Origin: Arthrobacter saudimassiliensis
Lineage (GTDB): Bacteria; Actinomycetota; Actinomycetes; Actinomycetales; Micrococcaceae
Direction: 5' to 3'
Length of the DNA stretch: 64,000 nucleotides
Assembly: GCA_900016675.1 (NCBI GenBank)
Contig: LN483070.1
Span: forward strand, 1,116,001 to 1,180,000
Every line of letters begins with the position of its first letter. Position 1 is the stretch's first letter. A program made the translations under genes and the position numbers. Under the pieces are notes generated by a model. It ran no database searches. It was not told where the DNA came from and saw nothing but the letters and a program-made list of their open reading frames with translations. Below are positions 29,396-38,473 of this stretch, piece after piece.

Positions 29396-31297
29396 ATGCA
29401 GGCGTACCGGCAGGCTCATGAGCGCAGCATCAATGACCCGGAGGGGTTCTGGCTGGAGGCGGCCAAACTCGTGGACTGGGACGCCCCGCCGTCCCGGGCC
29501 CTGGACGGTGCCGATGCGCCGCTGTACCGGTGGTTTCCGGACGGGCGGCTGAACACCAGCTTCAACGCCCTGGACCGCCATGTGCAGGCCGGCCGCGGCG
29601 ACCAGGCCGCCCTGATCTACGACTCCGCGATGCTGGGCACCACCCGCACCTACACCTACGCCGAGCTGCTCGCCGAAGTGGAGACCTTCGCCGGGGCCCT
29701 GCGCGGCCTGGGCGTCAGCCTGGGGGACCGGGTGGTGCTGTACCTGCCGATGATCCCCGAGGCCGTGATCGCCATGCTGGCCTGCGCCCGGCTCGGCGCG
29801 GTGCATTCGGTGGTCTTCGGCGGGTTCGCCGCCCGGGAGCTGGCCGCCCGGATCGCCGACGCGCAGCCGGCAGTGGTCGTCACCGCGTCCGGCGGGTTCG
29901 AACCCAAGCGCACGGTGGAATACCTGCCCTCCGTGGCCGAGGCGCTGGCGATGGCCGCGCATCCGGTGGGCGACGTCGTCGTCGTGCACCGCGACGGGTT
30001 CGCGCACGAGCCGGAGGAGTTCGCCGCCGCCGGCGCCGCCGCCTGGCATGACTGGGCGGACCTGACCAAGAACGCGGAGCCGGCCGGCCCGGTGCCGGTG
30101 GCCGCCACCGATCCGCTGTACATCCTCTACACCTCGGGCACCACCGGCACGCCCAAGGGCGTGGTGCGGGACAACGGCGGCCACGCCGTCGCCCTGGCCT
30201 GGTCGATGGCCAACATCTACGACGTCGCCGCCGGTCAGGTGATGTGGACCGCCTCCGACGTCGGCTGGGTGGTGGGGCACTCGTACATCGTCTACGGGCC
30301 GCTGCTGGCCGGCGCGACCACCGTGCTCTACGAGGGCAAGCCGGTGGGTACCCCGGACGCCGGCGCCTTCTGGCGGGTGGCGGCGCAGCACGGCGTCGAG
30401 GTCCTGTTCACCGCCCCGACGGCGCTGCGCGCGATCCGGCGGGCCGATCCGGAGGCGGCGCTGGCGGCGGACTACGACCTCTCGAAGCTGCGCACCCTGT
30501 TCGCGGCGGGGGAGCGGTTGGATCCGCAGACCTGGGAGTGGGCCGGCGCGGCGCTCGAGGTGCCGGTGGTGGACCACTGGTGGCAGACCGAAACCGGGTG
30601 GCCGATCTGCGCCAACCCCCGCGGACTGGACCCGCTGCCGCTGAAGTCCGGCTCGCCCAGCGTGCCGGTGCCCGGGTTCCAGGTGCACGTGCTGGACGGC
30701 GCGGGGAACGAGGTGCCTGCCGGCACCGAGGGCAACATTGCGCTGAAGCTGCCGCTGCCGCCCGGCACGCTCACCACGCTCTGGGGCAGCGACGAGCGGT
30801 ACCGGTCCTCGTACCTGAGCGCGTTCGAGGGGTTCTACGCCACCGGCGACTCCGGGTATATGGACGAGGACGGGTACGTGTTCGTGATGGGCCGCACCGA
30901 CGACATCATCAACGTCGCCGGGCACCGGCTCTCCACCGGCGGGCTGGAGCAGGCCGTGGGCGCGCATCCCGCCGTCGCCGAGTGCGCCGTCATCGGGCTG
31001 GCGGATGAGCTCAAGGGCCAGCGGCCCACGGCCTGGGTGGTGCTGAAGGCGGGGTTCGACGGCGACCCGGCCGCCGTGCCCGCCGAGGTAGTGGAGCTGG
31101 TGCGCCGCCGGGTCGGCGCCGTGGCCGACCTCCGCGAGGTGCACGTGGTGGAGGCGCTGCCCAAGACCCGCTCCGGCAAGATCCTGCGCCGCACCATGCG
31201 GCAGATGGCCGACGGCGTGGAGTACACCGTGCCGTCCACCATCGAGGATCCGACCGTGCTGGAGGCGCTGGCGGAGGTGCTGCGCCCGCGGGGTTGA
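29396..31297 (+). CDS. prpE: propionyl-CoA synthetase (acyl-CoA synthetase, PrpE type)
   Basis: 633-residue AMP-forming ligase that activates propionate. RWFPDGRLNTSFNALDRHV, IYDSAMLGTTRTYTYAEL and the unusual VVRDNGGHAVAL point to PrpE rather than ordinary acetyl-CoA synthetase. The AMP-binding motif is YILYTSGTTGTPKG (about residues 241-254). The C-terminal KTRSGKILRR holds the Lys that is acetylated in this family. ATG 29396 has GGAGG 5 nt upstream; another ATG at 29391 is out of frame. It is divergent from the prp operon and feeds it. Confidence 0.92.
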   Translation: MQAYRQAHERSINDPEGFWLEAAKLVDWDAPPSRALDGADAPLYRWFPDGRLNTSFNALDRHVQAGRGDQAALIYDSAMLGTTRTYTYAELLAEVETFAGALRGLGVSLGDRVVLYLPMIPEAVIAMLACARLGAVHSVVFGGFAARELAARIADAQPAVVVTASGGFEPKRTVEYLPSVAEALAMAAHPVGDVVVVHRDGFAHEPEEFAAAGAAAWHDWADLTKNAEPAGPVPVAATDPLYILYTSGTTGTPKGVVRDNGGHAVALAWSMANIYDVAAGQVMWTASDVGWVVGHSYIVYGPLLAGATTVLYEGKPVGTPDAGAFWRVAAQHGVEVLFTAPTALRAIRRADPEAALAADYDLSKLRTLFAAGERLDPQTWEWAGAALEVPVVDHWWQTETGWPICANPRGLDPLPLKSGSPSVPVPGFQVHVLDGAGNEVPAGTEGNIALKLPLPPGTLTTLWGSDERYRSSYLSAFEGFYATGDSGYMDEDGYVFVMGRTDDIINVAGHRLSTGGLEQAVGAHPAVAECAVIGLADELKGQRPTAWVVLKAGFDGDPAAVPAEVVELVRRRVGAVADLREVHVVEALPKTRSGKILRRTMRQMADGVEYTVPSTIEDPTVLEALAEVLRPRG

Positions 31298-31333
31298 GAA
31301 TTCGCCGCGCAGCACCTCCGCATCCGCGCCCTT

Positions 31334-32233
31334 TTACTGCGGAGCCGGCGCGACGGCTGCGGCAGGCGCGTCCGCTACCCGGGCGGCCGGCTTGAATCCC
31401 TTGAACCGGCGCACGTATCCGACCATCTGGCGCAGCGGCACGGTGCGCGGCCACGCGTCCGGCCGGAAGTAGGCCTCGGAGCCGCCGTCGACCACCACGA
31501 CCGAGCCGCACAGGAACTCTGCCGAGTCGCTGAGCATCATGTGGACCCAGTCGGCAATGTGCTCCGGCTTGCCGAAACCGCCGGTGGGCACCGGGAACGA
31601 GTGGATGGCCTTCGCCTCGGACGGAGTGTCGAGCTGGCGCTGGAGCAGCGGGGTGAGGATCGCCCCCGGGGCAATCACGTTCATCCGGATCCCTGCTCCG
31701 GCCCAGTCAGGCCCGACGGCCGTGCGGCGCACCCAGCGGCTGACGGCGATCTTCGAGGACGCGTACACGAACGGGGCCGCCCTGCCGCCCAGAAAGCGCA
31801 GCGAGCGGACCGCCTTGGCCGTGTCCTTCTTCAGCAGGGCCCGCACCGGGGCTTCCGGCACGGCGGGGGTGGTGGTGGTGGAGTTGCTGCCGAAGACCAC
31901 GACCTTGGCGCCGCCGCCGGCCGCCAGCGCCTCGCGCCAGCCTTCCAGCAGCTCGACGACGCCGAGGTAGTTCACGGCCGCGATGGTCGGGAACCGCTCC
32001 GGTACCGGGACGGGACCCAGCCCGGCAGCCATCACCGCGCCGTCCAGCCGGCCGCCCGCCAGGTCAAGGACCTCCCGGACCGCCAGGGCCCGCCCTGCTG
32101 CGTCCGAGAGGTCGGCGACGACGTCGGCCTGCCGGATGTCGACGCCGATGACCCGGTGCCCCTCGGCCGTGAGTTTCTGAACGACGGCCTGACCCATGCC
32201 GGAGGCCGCTCCGGTTACCGCGTATGTGCCCAA
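31334..32233 (-). CDS. short-chain dehydrogenase/reductase (SDR)
   Basis: 299 residues. TGAASGMGQAV is the NAD(P)-binding motif (residues ~6-16), FGSNST holds the catalytic Ser region, and YASSKIAVSRW the Tyr-x3-Lys pair. IAPGAILTPLL and VVVDGGSEA follow. The family resembles 3-alpha-hydroxysteroid-dehydrogenase-like SDRs; the substrate is unknown. The C-terminal ~35 residues (Ala/Pro-rich) are extra. The start is TTG 32233, preceded by AAAGGAAAGGAA. It is divergent from the TetR gene and convergent with prpE. Confidence 0.85.
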   Translation of the reverse strand: MGTYAVTGAASGMGQAVVQKLTAEGHRVIGVDIRQADVVADLSDAAGRALAVREVLDLAGGRLDGAVMAAGLGPVPVPERFPTIAAVNYLGVVELLEGWREALAAGGGAKVVVFGSNSTTTTPAVPEAPVRALLKKDTAKAVRSLRFLGGRAAPFVYASSKIAVSRWVRRTAVGPDWAGAGIRMNVIAPGAILTPLLQRQLDTPSEAKAIHSFPVPTGGFGKPEHIADWVHMMLSDSAEFLCGSVVVVDGGSEAYFRPDAWPRTVPLRQMVGYVRRFKGFKPAARVADAPAAAVAPAPQ

Positions 32234-32285
32234 TGCAGTTCCTTTCCTTTGCCCCTCCGCTGTCCGGGTGGGGACACCCCTATTA

Positions 32286-32302
32286 TTGACCGGTTCGGTC
32301 AA
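32286..32302. promoter_or_regulatory. palindromic operator between SDR and TetR genes
   Basis: TTGACCG (32286-32292), 3 bp, CGGTCAA (32296-32302): a perfect inverted repeat 18 bp before the tetR ATG and 53 bp before the SDR start. Confidence 0.65.
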
Positions 32303-32320
32303 AAATGGTTGCATCGAGCC

Positions 32321-32938
32321 ATGAGCAGTTTCGTTTCCGCCGTCGCGGCCGGCCCAAGGACCCGCGGCAGGCCGACCGTCCTGGACCCGGAGGCGGTGAG
32401 CGCAGCGGCCCTGGCCCTGTGGTCGGAGCGGGGATACGCCGATACCGGATGGGCGGAGCTGGCCGAGGCCACGGGGATCAGTGTCCGGACCCTCACCCGG
32501 CACTTCGGAACCAAGTCGGCGCTCGCATGGGTCGGTGTCCAAGGAGCCACGGACCGCCTGCGAACCGCTCTGGCCGAGCTGCCGGAGCAGCTGCCGGTGA
32601 ACGAGGCGGTTCGTCGCGGCATCCTGGCGTCTATGGCCCACGGGGGACTGGAGCAGGATGAGGGGCGCCGCTGGCTGCGCCTCATCGCCGTCGAACCGGA
32701 GCTGGCGGCCACGGCGCCCGAAGGCTATGCGCCGTGGACCCAGGCACTGTCGGAGTATCTTCGCAGCCGCCTGCCGCACGCCGACGACGCCGTCTGCGGC
32801 GCCCTGGCGGCCGGATACCAGGTGATGACCTTCCATGCGCTCGCCGCCTGGGCAGGAGAAGGCGGCGCCGGATCAGCAGCGGAAGCGGTGTCGGCGCTGC
32901 TGGATTATGTGGCGATTCCCGCCGCAGTGCAGCAGTGA
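32321..32938 (+). CDS. TetR family transcriptional regulator
   Basis: 205 residues. The HTH region reads TVLDPEAVSAAALALWSERG then TGWAELAEATGISVRTLTRH and FGTKSAL. The C-terminal ligand domain is helical and ends VAIPAAVQQ. ATG 32321 is chosen because the frame upstream crosses the operator. It probably represses itself and the divergent SDR through the palindrome at 32286. Confidence 0.88.
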   Translation: MSSFVSAVAAGPRTRGRPTVLDPEAVSAAALALWSERGYADTGWAELAEATGISVRTLTRHFGTKSALAWVGVQGATDRLRTALAELPEQLPVNEAVRRGILASMAHGGLEQDEGRRWLRLIAVEPELAATAPEGYAPWTQALSEYLRSRLPHADDAVCGALAAGYQVMTFHALAAWAGEGGAGSAAEAVSALLDYVAIPAAVQQ

Positions 32939-32975
32939 CGGCAGTGCCCCCCCGCCCCCCGGAGCCGGAACGGCG

Positions 32976-33350
32976 CTAGGTGTACTGCCCAGCGAGGTTA
33001 GTTAAGCGGCTGATGGGTGGCTGGTTCCCGATTGCAGTGTGGGGTCTGTGGTGATTGTACTCATGGACCCAACCCGATAATGCTTCGCGGCGGGCGGTTT
33101 CATTGGCATAGAAACGGGCGTAGGCCCATCCGTCGTTCAGGGTGCGGTGGAACCGCTCGATCTTGCCGTTGGTCTGGGGCCGATAGGGTCGGGTGCGCTT
33201 GGGCGTGATGCCCAGTTCGGCGCATTTGTCGCGCCATGCATGTGAGCGGTAGGCAGACCCGTTGTCCGATAAGACCCGCTCCACGGTGACGATGAGCTTG
33301 GCGAGGCTCAGACGTGCTTTAGGCGTCAGTGCTGCACTAGCGTGGGACAT
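32976..33350 (-). pseudogene. internally deleted IS481-type transposase
   Basis: 124-residue in-frame remnant of a protein normally about 320 residues. Residues 1-21 (MSHASAALTPKARLSLAK) are the usual IS481 N-terminus; then the frame jumps to RVLSDNGSAYRSHAWRD, the second catalytic Asp of the DDE domain, and on to TNGKIERFHRTL with the catalytic Glu. The helix-turn-helix region and first Asp are gone, so it cannot be active. ATG 33350 keeps a good AGGAGG. The last codon and the TAG stop lie in the duplicated target, outside the element. Confidence 0.9.
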
Positions 33351-33473
33351 GAAGGCCTCCTGTTTGTGAAGCGGTTTCTTAGACAGCTCCACTCCACATC
33401 GGGAGGCCTTCGTCATCCCTTCAATTCAGTTCGTGTCGTCACACGAACTCAACCAACCTGCCTGGGCAGTACA
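32981..33473 (-). mobile_element. 493-bp IS481-family deletion derivative
   Basis: The ends are inverted repeats beginning TGTACTGCCCAG (left 32981, right read inward from 33473). It is flanked by an exact 6-bp direct repeat GCTAGG (32975-32980 and 33474-33479), which fits the NCTAGN target known for IS481. Both ends are intact, so it could be moved in trans by a full copy elsewhere, like a MITE. Confidence 0.92.
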
Positions 33474-33474
33474 G

Positions 33475-34128
33475 CTAGGCCAGCCGGAAGACCCGGTCCG
33501 CCCGGCCCGCTGAGGCCCGGATCAGCTCCGCGTTGCGTTCATCGGTACCCAGCGCCCAGGCCCGGGCGTCCTCCGGGGACTTGCCGAAGCGCTCGTGCCG
33601 GGCAATCAGCCGGGCGCGGCGCAGCTCCTCGTCCGCCGCAATGAACCACACCTCGTCCAGGCTGGCGCGCGCCCGCGGCCACGCGCCGGCGTCGTGCAGC
33701 AGGTAGTTGCCCTCCGTGACGACCAGCGGCACGGCGGGCCGCACCGGCAGGGCCGAACCGATGGGCTCCTCCAGCTCCCGCCGGAACTCCGGCGCGTAGA
33801 TGGTCTCCGCCGACTCGGGCCGCTGTGCCCGGATGCGCTCCAGCAGCGCGGCGTACCCGGCGTCGTCGAACGTGTCCGCCGCACCCTTCCGGTCCCGGCG
33901 CCCCAAGGCATCCAAGACCGTGTTGGCCAGGTGGAAGCCGTCCATCGGCACCAGCACGGCCCGTTCCGGGCCCAGCGCCTGAACGAGTTGCTCCGCCACG
34001 GTGGACTTGCCCGCGCCCGGGGCGCCGGTGATGCCGAGGATGCTCCGCCGGCCGTGCGCGGCCAGTGCCTCCGCCCGGGCCACCAGGTCCGCCATCGTGA
34101 CGGGGTCGGCCGCCGCCGGGTCACTCAT
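33475..34128 (-). CDS. nucleoside/nucleotide kinase family protein (uridine kinase/PRK-like)
   Basis: 217 residues of the P-loop uridine kinase / phosphoribulokinase superfamily. Walker A is LGITGAPGAGKSTVA (about residues 22-36), PMDGFHLAN binds substrate, VVTEGNYLL is the Walker B-like strand, and RLIARHERFGKS the lid. Similar genes are annotated as fructose-transport-system kinases or generic nucleoside kinases; the substrate cannot be assigned. Its TAG stop lies inside the right-hand target duplication of the IS481 derivative, so insertion left the protein unchanged. It overlaps the upstream small gene by 4 nt. Confidence 0.85.
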   Translation of the reverse strand: MSDPAAADPVTMADLVARAEALAAHGRRSILGITGAPGAGKSTVAEQLVQALGPERAVLVPMDGFHLANTVLDALGRRDRKGAADTFDDAGYAALLERIRAQRPESAETIYAPEFRRELEEPIGSALPVRPAVPLVVTEGNYLLHDAGAWPRARASLDEVWFIAADEELRRARLIARHERFGKSPEDARAWALGTDERNAELIRASAGRADRVFRLA

Positions 34129-34436
34129 ATGCCCTCCTGAGCCGGGTCGGGAGCGGTGTCGAGCGCAGCGTGCAGGGCACGGCGCAGGCGGGTCACCGCG
34201 TGATCCGTGACCGCGTCACCCACGTCCTGGAACGAGCCCATGCCGCCCCGGTACAGGCCCAGCGCCTCCCGGGCACAGGCCCGCAGATCGTCCCCGTCGG
34301 CGACCTGCGCGAGGTTCCGCGCCAGCCAGCGGGCGGTATAGGCGCGCGGTTCATCCTGCATCTCGGCGGCGGCAGCGGCCAGCTCCTCCACCGCCGCGTG
34401 AAGTTCAGCCAGTGCTGCGGAGTAACGAAGCCGCAT
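34125..34436 (-). CDS. small protein, DUF6966-like
   Basis: 103 residues, all-helical and acidic. GLYRGGMGSFQDV near residue 68 resembles the GGMGSFND-type motif of small proteins of the DUF6966 group, which I assign only tentatively. ATG 34436 has AAGGAG 6 nt upstream. Its stop overlaps the kinase ATG (ATGA), so the two are co-translated. Function unknown. Confidence 0.65.
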   Translation of the reverse strand: MRLRYSAALAELHAAVEELAAAAAEMQDEPRAYTARWLARNLAQVADGDDLRACAREALGLYRGGMGSFQDVGDAVTDHAVTRLRRALHAALDTAPDPAQEGI

Positions 34437-34480
34437 GGGGCTCCTTCCGGGTCGGCGACGGGTGTGGCACTGCCTCCACG

Positions 34481-35296
34481 CTAGCCCTTCCACCGGTATT
34501 CGAGCTCCGGCCGGCCGCGGGTGCCGTAGCGCGGCGACCGCTCCGCCGACCGCTGGTCCGCCAGATACTCCAGGTACCGGCGGGCGGTGATCCGCGACAT
34601 CGCCAGCTCCTCGGCCGCCTCGGTGGCGGACACCGCCACGGGGGAGCGCTTGAGCAGATCCGCGACGGCGCCCAGCGTGTCCGCGGACAGGCCCTTGGGC
34701 AGCGGTCCGACGTCGGCCGGCCGCAGCGCCGCGAACATCTTGTCCACCGCGGTCTGCGTGGTCGTGGCCGCCTGCTCGGTCAGCCGCCGGCGGTACTCGG
34801 CGTAGGCCGTGAGCTTGGTACTGAAGGCCGAGAACGTGAACGGCTTGATCAGGTAGTGCGTGATGCCGCCGGACAGGGCGCTGCGCACCACCGCCACGTC
34901 CCGCACCGCGGTGATCGCAATGACGTCCACCGGCAGTCCGGCGCCCCGGGCCCGGCGCAGCACATCCAGCCCGTGCAGGTCCGGCAGGTTCATGTCCAGC
35001 AGCACCAGGTCGATCCGGTCCGGCCCGTCCGCGGGCTCCTTCTCCGCGGCGCGCAGGGCCTTGATCGCCTCGGCGCCGGTCCGGGCGATGCCGGCGACGG
35101 CGAACCCGGGTACCCGGCGCACGTACTCGGCGTGGGCCTCGGCCGGGATCTCCTCGTCCTCCACCACGAGCACGCGGATCAGGGGAACCGGGCCCGACGC
35201 CGGCGCGGCCGCGTCCGGTGCCGGGACGTCCGGCGCCAAAGGGTCCGGCATCGAAGGCCCGGTGCCGGCGTGGTCGGCGGGCAGGCGCGGGCTCAC
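34481..35296 (-). CDS. response regulator, CitB/DcuR type
   Basis: 271 residues. After ~38 disordered residues comes the receiver domain: VLVVEDEEIPAEAH, phospho-acceptor Asp in VLLDMNLPDLHG, and Lys in YLIKPFTFSAF. The C-terminal ~60 residues hold a winged HTH (VAVSATEAAEELAMSRITARR, then YLEYLAD). The GTG start overlaps the kinase TGA (GTGA). This type controls uptake of citrate or C4-dicarboxylates, which agrees with dctA next door. Confidence 0.9.
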   Translation of the reverse strand: MSPRLPADHAGTGPSMPDPLAPDVPAPDAAAPASGPVPLIRVLVVEDEEIPAEAHAEYVRRVPGFAVAGIARTGAEAIKALRAAEKEPADGPDRIDLVLLDMNLPDLHGLDVLRRARGAGLPVDVIAITAVRDVAVVRSALSGGITHYLIKPFTFSAFSTKLTAYAEYRRRLTEQAATTTQTAVDKMFAALRPADVGPLPKGLSADTLGAVADLLKRSPVAVSATEAAEELAMSRITARRYLEYLADQRSAERSPRYGTRGRPELEYRWKG

Positions 35297-36894
35297 TGCG
35301 CCCCCTCCGGCACGGCGGCCGGCAGCAGCACCCGGAACCGGGCCCCGGCCCCGGGCAGCACCTCGATGCTGCCGTCCAGCCGGGTGACGGCCTGCTGCAC
35401 CAGCGCCAGCCCGACGCCGCGGCCGGCGCCGGTGCCCGGGCGCGGGGCCTTCGTGCTGAACCCGCGGTCGAAGATCCGGGTGAGCACGTCAGGGGCGACG
35501 CCGGGCCCGTCGTCGCGCGCCTCGATCACCGGCCCGCGCCCGTCGGAGGACAGGTGCAGCTCTACCCGGGCGGCCGCGGCGTCGAACGCGTTGTCCAGCA
35601 GGTTGCCGATGATCGTGACCAACTCCACCGGGTCGATGCCGTCGCCCGTCCACGGGCCGCCGCGGCCGTCGTCGGCCCGGATGTCCAGCTCCAAGCCCCG
35701 CTCGCGGGCCTGGGCGGCCTTGCCCATGAGCAGGGCGGTGACGGCGGGCTCGGCGACGGCGGCGAGGACCTCGTCGTTGAGCTGCTGGGACCGCTCCAGG
35801 TCCGCAGTGGCGAAGCGCAGCGCGTCCTCGCGCCGGTCCAGCTCGATCAGGGACACCAGCGTGTGGATCCGGTTCGCGTGCTCATGCGTCTGGGCGTTGA
35901 GCGCATCGGCAAGCGTGCGCAGGTTCGCCACCTCGCCGGTGAGGGACTCGATGTCGGTGTGGTCGCGCAGCGTGGTGACCGTGCCGAAGCGCCGCGGCTT
36001 GGGCCCGGCGGACAGCGCGGCGGCCTGGTTGACCACCAGCACGTGCCGGCCGGTCAGGTGTATCTCTTCGCGGGCGTCGCGGCCGCTGCGCAGCAGCTGG
36101 CGCAGCGGCTCGGGCAGGTCCAGCTGCTCCGGCCGGTGCGGGCCCCGGCCGCCTTCGGGCAGGCCCAGCAGCGCCGCGGCCTGGTCGTTGTAGAGCACGA
36201 CGTCGCCGCGCGGGTCCAGCAGCACCAGACCGTCCTGGACCGAGTGCAGGGCCGAGTCGTAGAAGGTGAACATGTGCAGCAGCTCCTGCGGCCCGAGCCC
36301 GTGCGTGGCCCGGTTCAGGTAGCGGCTGAGCAGCAGCGAGCCGGCCGTGCCCAGCACCAGGGCGATGCCGGTGTGCAGCAGCAGCTCGGGCAGCTGCGCG
36401 TCCCGCACCAGGTCCACCCGGTCCACCGTGGTGCCGGCGGCCACCAGGCCCAGGACGGCGCCGTCGTCGCCCGTCACCGGCACGATGGCGCGCACCGAGG
36501 GCCCCAGAGTGCCGGTGTAGGTCTCGGTGAGGGTGCCGCCGGCCAACGCCGGCTCGATGGTGCCGATGTACGGCCGGCCGATCTGCTCCGGATCGGGATG
36601 GGAGAAGCGGGTCCGGTCGGTGTCCATGATGGTCAGGAAGTCCACCCCCACGCGCTCCATCACGCCCTTGGCGTACTCCTGCAGCCCGGCGCCGGAGACC
36701 GGCGGCTCCACCGCCTCGCGGACCACGCTGCTGGCCGCCGCGGTGCCGGCCACGGCCAGCATCCGGTCGGCGGTGGCGTTGTAGGCGTTGTCCTCGGCCT
36801 CGGCGTACAGCTCCAGGCCCAGCCCGCCGGAAACCAGCAGGATAAAGGCCAGCTGGCCCAGGAACAGCCGGCTGGCCAGGCTCCCTCGACGCAA
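35293..36894 (-). CDS. sensor histidine kinase, CitA/DcuS type
   Basis: 533-residue membrane kinase. TM1 (LFLGQLAFILLVSGG) is followed by an extracytoplasmic sensor domain ending VRAIVPVTGDDGAVLGLVAA, TM2 (LLLHTGIALVLGTAGSLLLS) and a PAS domain (SVQDGLVLLDPRGDVVLYND). The phospho-accepting region THEHANRIHTLVSLIELDR is typical for the CitA/DcuS class. GNLLDNAFDAA and ARDDGPGV form the ATPase domain. The start is TTG 36894, with AAAGGAG 5 nt upstream; the longer open frame has no such site. It is divergent from dctA. Confidence 0.92.
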   Translation of the reverse strand: MRRGSLASRLFLGQLAFILLVSGGLGLELYAEAEDNAYNATADRMLAVAGTAAASSVVREAVEPPVSGAGLQEYAKGVMERVGVDFLTIMDTDRTRFSHPDPEQIGRPYIGTIEPALAGGTLTETYTGTLGPSVRAIVPVTGDDGAVLGLVAAGTTVDRVDLVRDAQLPELLLHTGIALVLGTAGSLLLSRYLNRATHGLGPQELLHMFTFYDSALHSVQDGLVLLDPRGDVVLYNDQAAALLGLPEGGRGPHRPEQLDLPEPLRQLLRSGRDAREEIHLTGRHVLVVNQAAALSAGPKPRRFGTVTTLRDHTDIESLTGEVANLRTLADALNAQTHEHANRIHTLVSLIELDRREDALRFATADLERSQQLNDEVLAAVAEPAVTALLMGKAAQARERGLELDIRADDGRGGPWTGDGIDPVELVTIIGNLLDNAFDAAAARVELHLSSDGRGPVIEARDDGPGVAPDVLTRIFDRGFSTKAPRPGTGAGRGVGLALVQQAVTRLDGSIEVLPGAGARFRVLLPAAVPEGAQ

Positions 36895-36966
36895 CGCTGC
36901 TCCTTTCTTTTCGGCACGGGTGCCGCCGCCGCGGGTGGGGCGGCTGCGAACAGTATGAACACAACA

Positions 36967-36980
36967 GTGACACCAGTCAC
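36967..36980. promoter_or_regulatory. inverted repeat in the kinase-dctA divergent promoter
   Basis: GTGAC (36967-36971), ACCA, GTCAC (36976-36980), 49 bp before dctA. It is a candidate site for the response regulator. Confidence 0.35.
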
Positions 36981-37028
36981 ATGGCGGGCGGAGGGTGGAG
37001 GCTGATCCCGCGTACAAGGAGTACACCC

Positions 37029-38453
37029 ATGGCAGCTGCCGCAAGCCAGCCCGCCGGCACGAAGAAGAGCCGACGGCCGGACAAGACCCATTTCCTCTAC
37101 ATTGCCGTCATCGCGGCCGTCGTCCTCGGCGCGGTGCTTGGCCTGGTGGCCCCCGAGGCGGGGCAGGCAATGAAGCCGCTCGGCACCGCCTTTATCGGGC
37201 TGATCAAGATGATGATCGCCCCGGTCATCTTCTGCACCATTGTCCTAGGCATCGGGTCGATCGCCAAAGCCGCCACCGTCGGCAAGGTGGGCGGGCTCGC
37301 GCTGGGCTACTTCATCATCATGTCCACCTTCGCCCTGGCCATCGGCCTGGTCGTGGGCAACTTCATCCACCCGGGCGAGGGGCTGGACATCCAGGCCGCG
37401 GGCGACGCCGCCCCCGCCGCCCCGGAGGAGGACGGCGGCACCGTCGGCTTCCTGCTGGGCATCATCCCCACCACGCTGCTGGCCTCGCTGACCGGCGAGT
37501 CCATCCTGCAGACCCTGTTCGTGGCCCTGCTGGTCGGCTTCGCGCTGCAGAAGATGGGCACCGCCGGGGCCCCGGTGCTGCAGGGCATCAAGCACCTCCA
37601 GGTACTGGTGTTCCGCATCCTGATGATGATCATGTGGCTGGCGCCGATCGGCGCGTTCGGTGCCATCGCCGCCGTCGTCGGTGAGACCGGAGTCCAGGCC
37701 ATCGTGTCCATGGCCACCCTGATGATCGCCTTCTACATCACCTGCGCCCTGTTCATCGCGGTGATCCTGGGCGGGCTGATGAAGATGGTCACCGGGTTCA
37801 ACATCTTCAAGCTGATGAAGTACCTGGGACGCGAGTACCTGCTGATCTTCTCCACCTCGTCCTCCGAGGTGGCCCTGCCGCGCCTGATCGCCAAGATGGA
37901 GCACCTGGGCGTCTCCAAGCCGGTGGTGGGAGTGACCGTGCCGACCGGCTACTCCTTCAACCTGGACGGCACCGCGATCTACCTGACCATGGCCGCGCTG
38001 TTCGTGTCCTCGGCCATGGGTGTCCCGCTGGACCTGGGCGAGCAGATCTCCCTGCTGGTGTTCATGATCATCGCCTCCAAGGGCGCCGCCGGGGTCACCG
38101 GCGCCGGCCTGGCCACCCTGGCCGGCGGCCTGCAGTCCCACCGCCCGGACCTGATCGACGGCGTGGGCCTGATCGTGGGCATCGACCGGTTCATGTCCGA
38201 GGCCCGCGCGCTGACCAACTTCACCGGCAACGCCGTGGCCACCGTGCTGATCGGCACGTGGACCAAGGAAATCGACCGCGACCAGGTCAACGCCGTGCTC
38301 AACGGCGAGCGTCCCTTCGATGAGACGACCATGACCGAGGGCGCCGCCGAGCCGGTCCGCTCCGAGGACGCCGCCCGGGTTGCCACCCAGGATCCCGACG
38401 GCGACGCCGCGGCTGCCGCCGTCGAGCCGGCGGGCACGGCGCCGCGCCGCTAG
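37029..38453 (+). CDS. dctA: C4-dicarboxylate:cation symporter
   Basis: 474-residue inner-membrane carrier of the DAACS (DctA/GltP) family importing succinate, fumarate, malate or related acids with H+ or Na+. FIGLIKMMIAPVIFCTIVLG, the Ser-rich loop IFSTSSSEVALP, VPTGYSFNLDGTAIY and TGNAVATVLI are the transport-domain motifs. The cytosolic tail (~45 residues) is acidic and Ala-rich. ATG 37029 has AAGGAG 7 nt upstream. It is divergent from, and probably controlled by, the CitA/CitB-type pair. Glutamate transport by a close homologue cannot be excluded. Confidence 0.92.
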   Translation: MAAAASQPAGTKKSRRPDKTHFLYIAVIAAVVLGAVLGLVAPEAGQAMKPLGTAFIGLIKMMIAPVIFCTIVLGIGSIAKAATVGKVGGLALGYFIIMSTFALAIGLVVGNFIHPGEGLDIQAAGDAAPAAPEEDGGTVGFLLGIIPTTLLASLTGESILQTLFVALLVGFALQKMGTAGAPVLQGIKHLQVLVFRILMMIMWLAPIGAFGAIAAVVGETGVQAIVSMATLMIAFYITCALFIAVILGGLMKMVTGFNIFKLMKYLGREYLLIFSTSSSEVALPRLIAKMEHLGVSKPVVGVTVPTGYSFNLDGTAIYLTMAALFVSSAMGVPLDLGEQISLLVFMIIASKGAAGVTGAGLATLAGGLQSHRPDLIDGVGLIVGIDRFMSEARALTNFTGNAVATVLIGTWTKEIDRDQVNAVLNGERPFDETTMTEGAAEPVRSEDAARVATQDPDGDAAAAAVEPAGTAPRR

Positions 38454-38473
38454 GCCGGCCCCGGTCTCACCCA

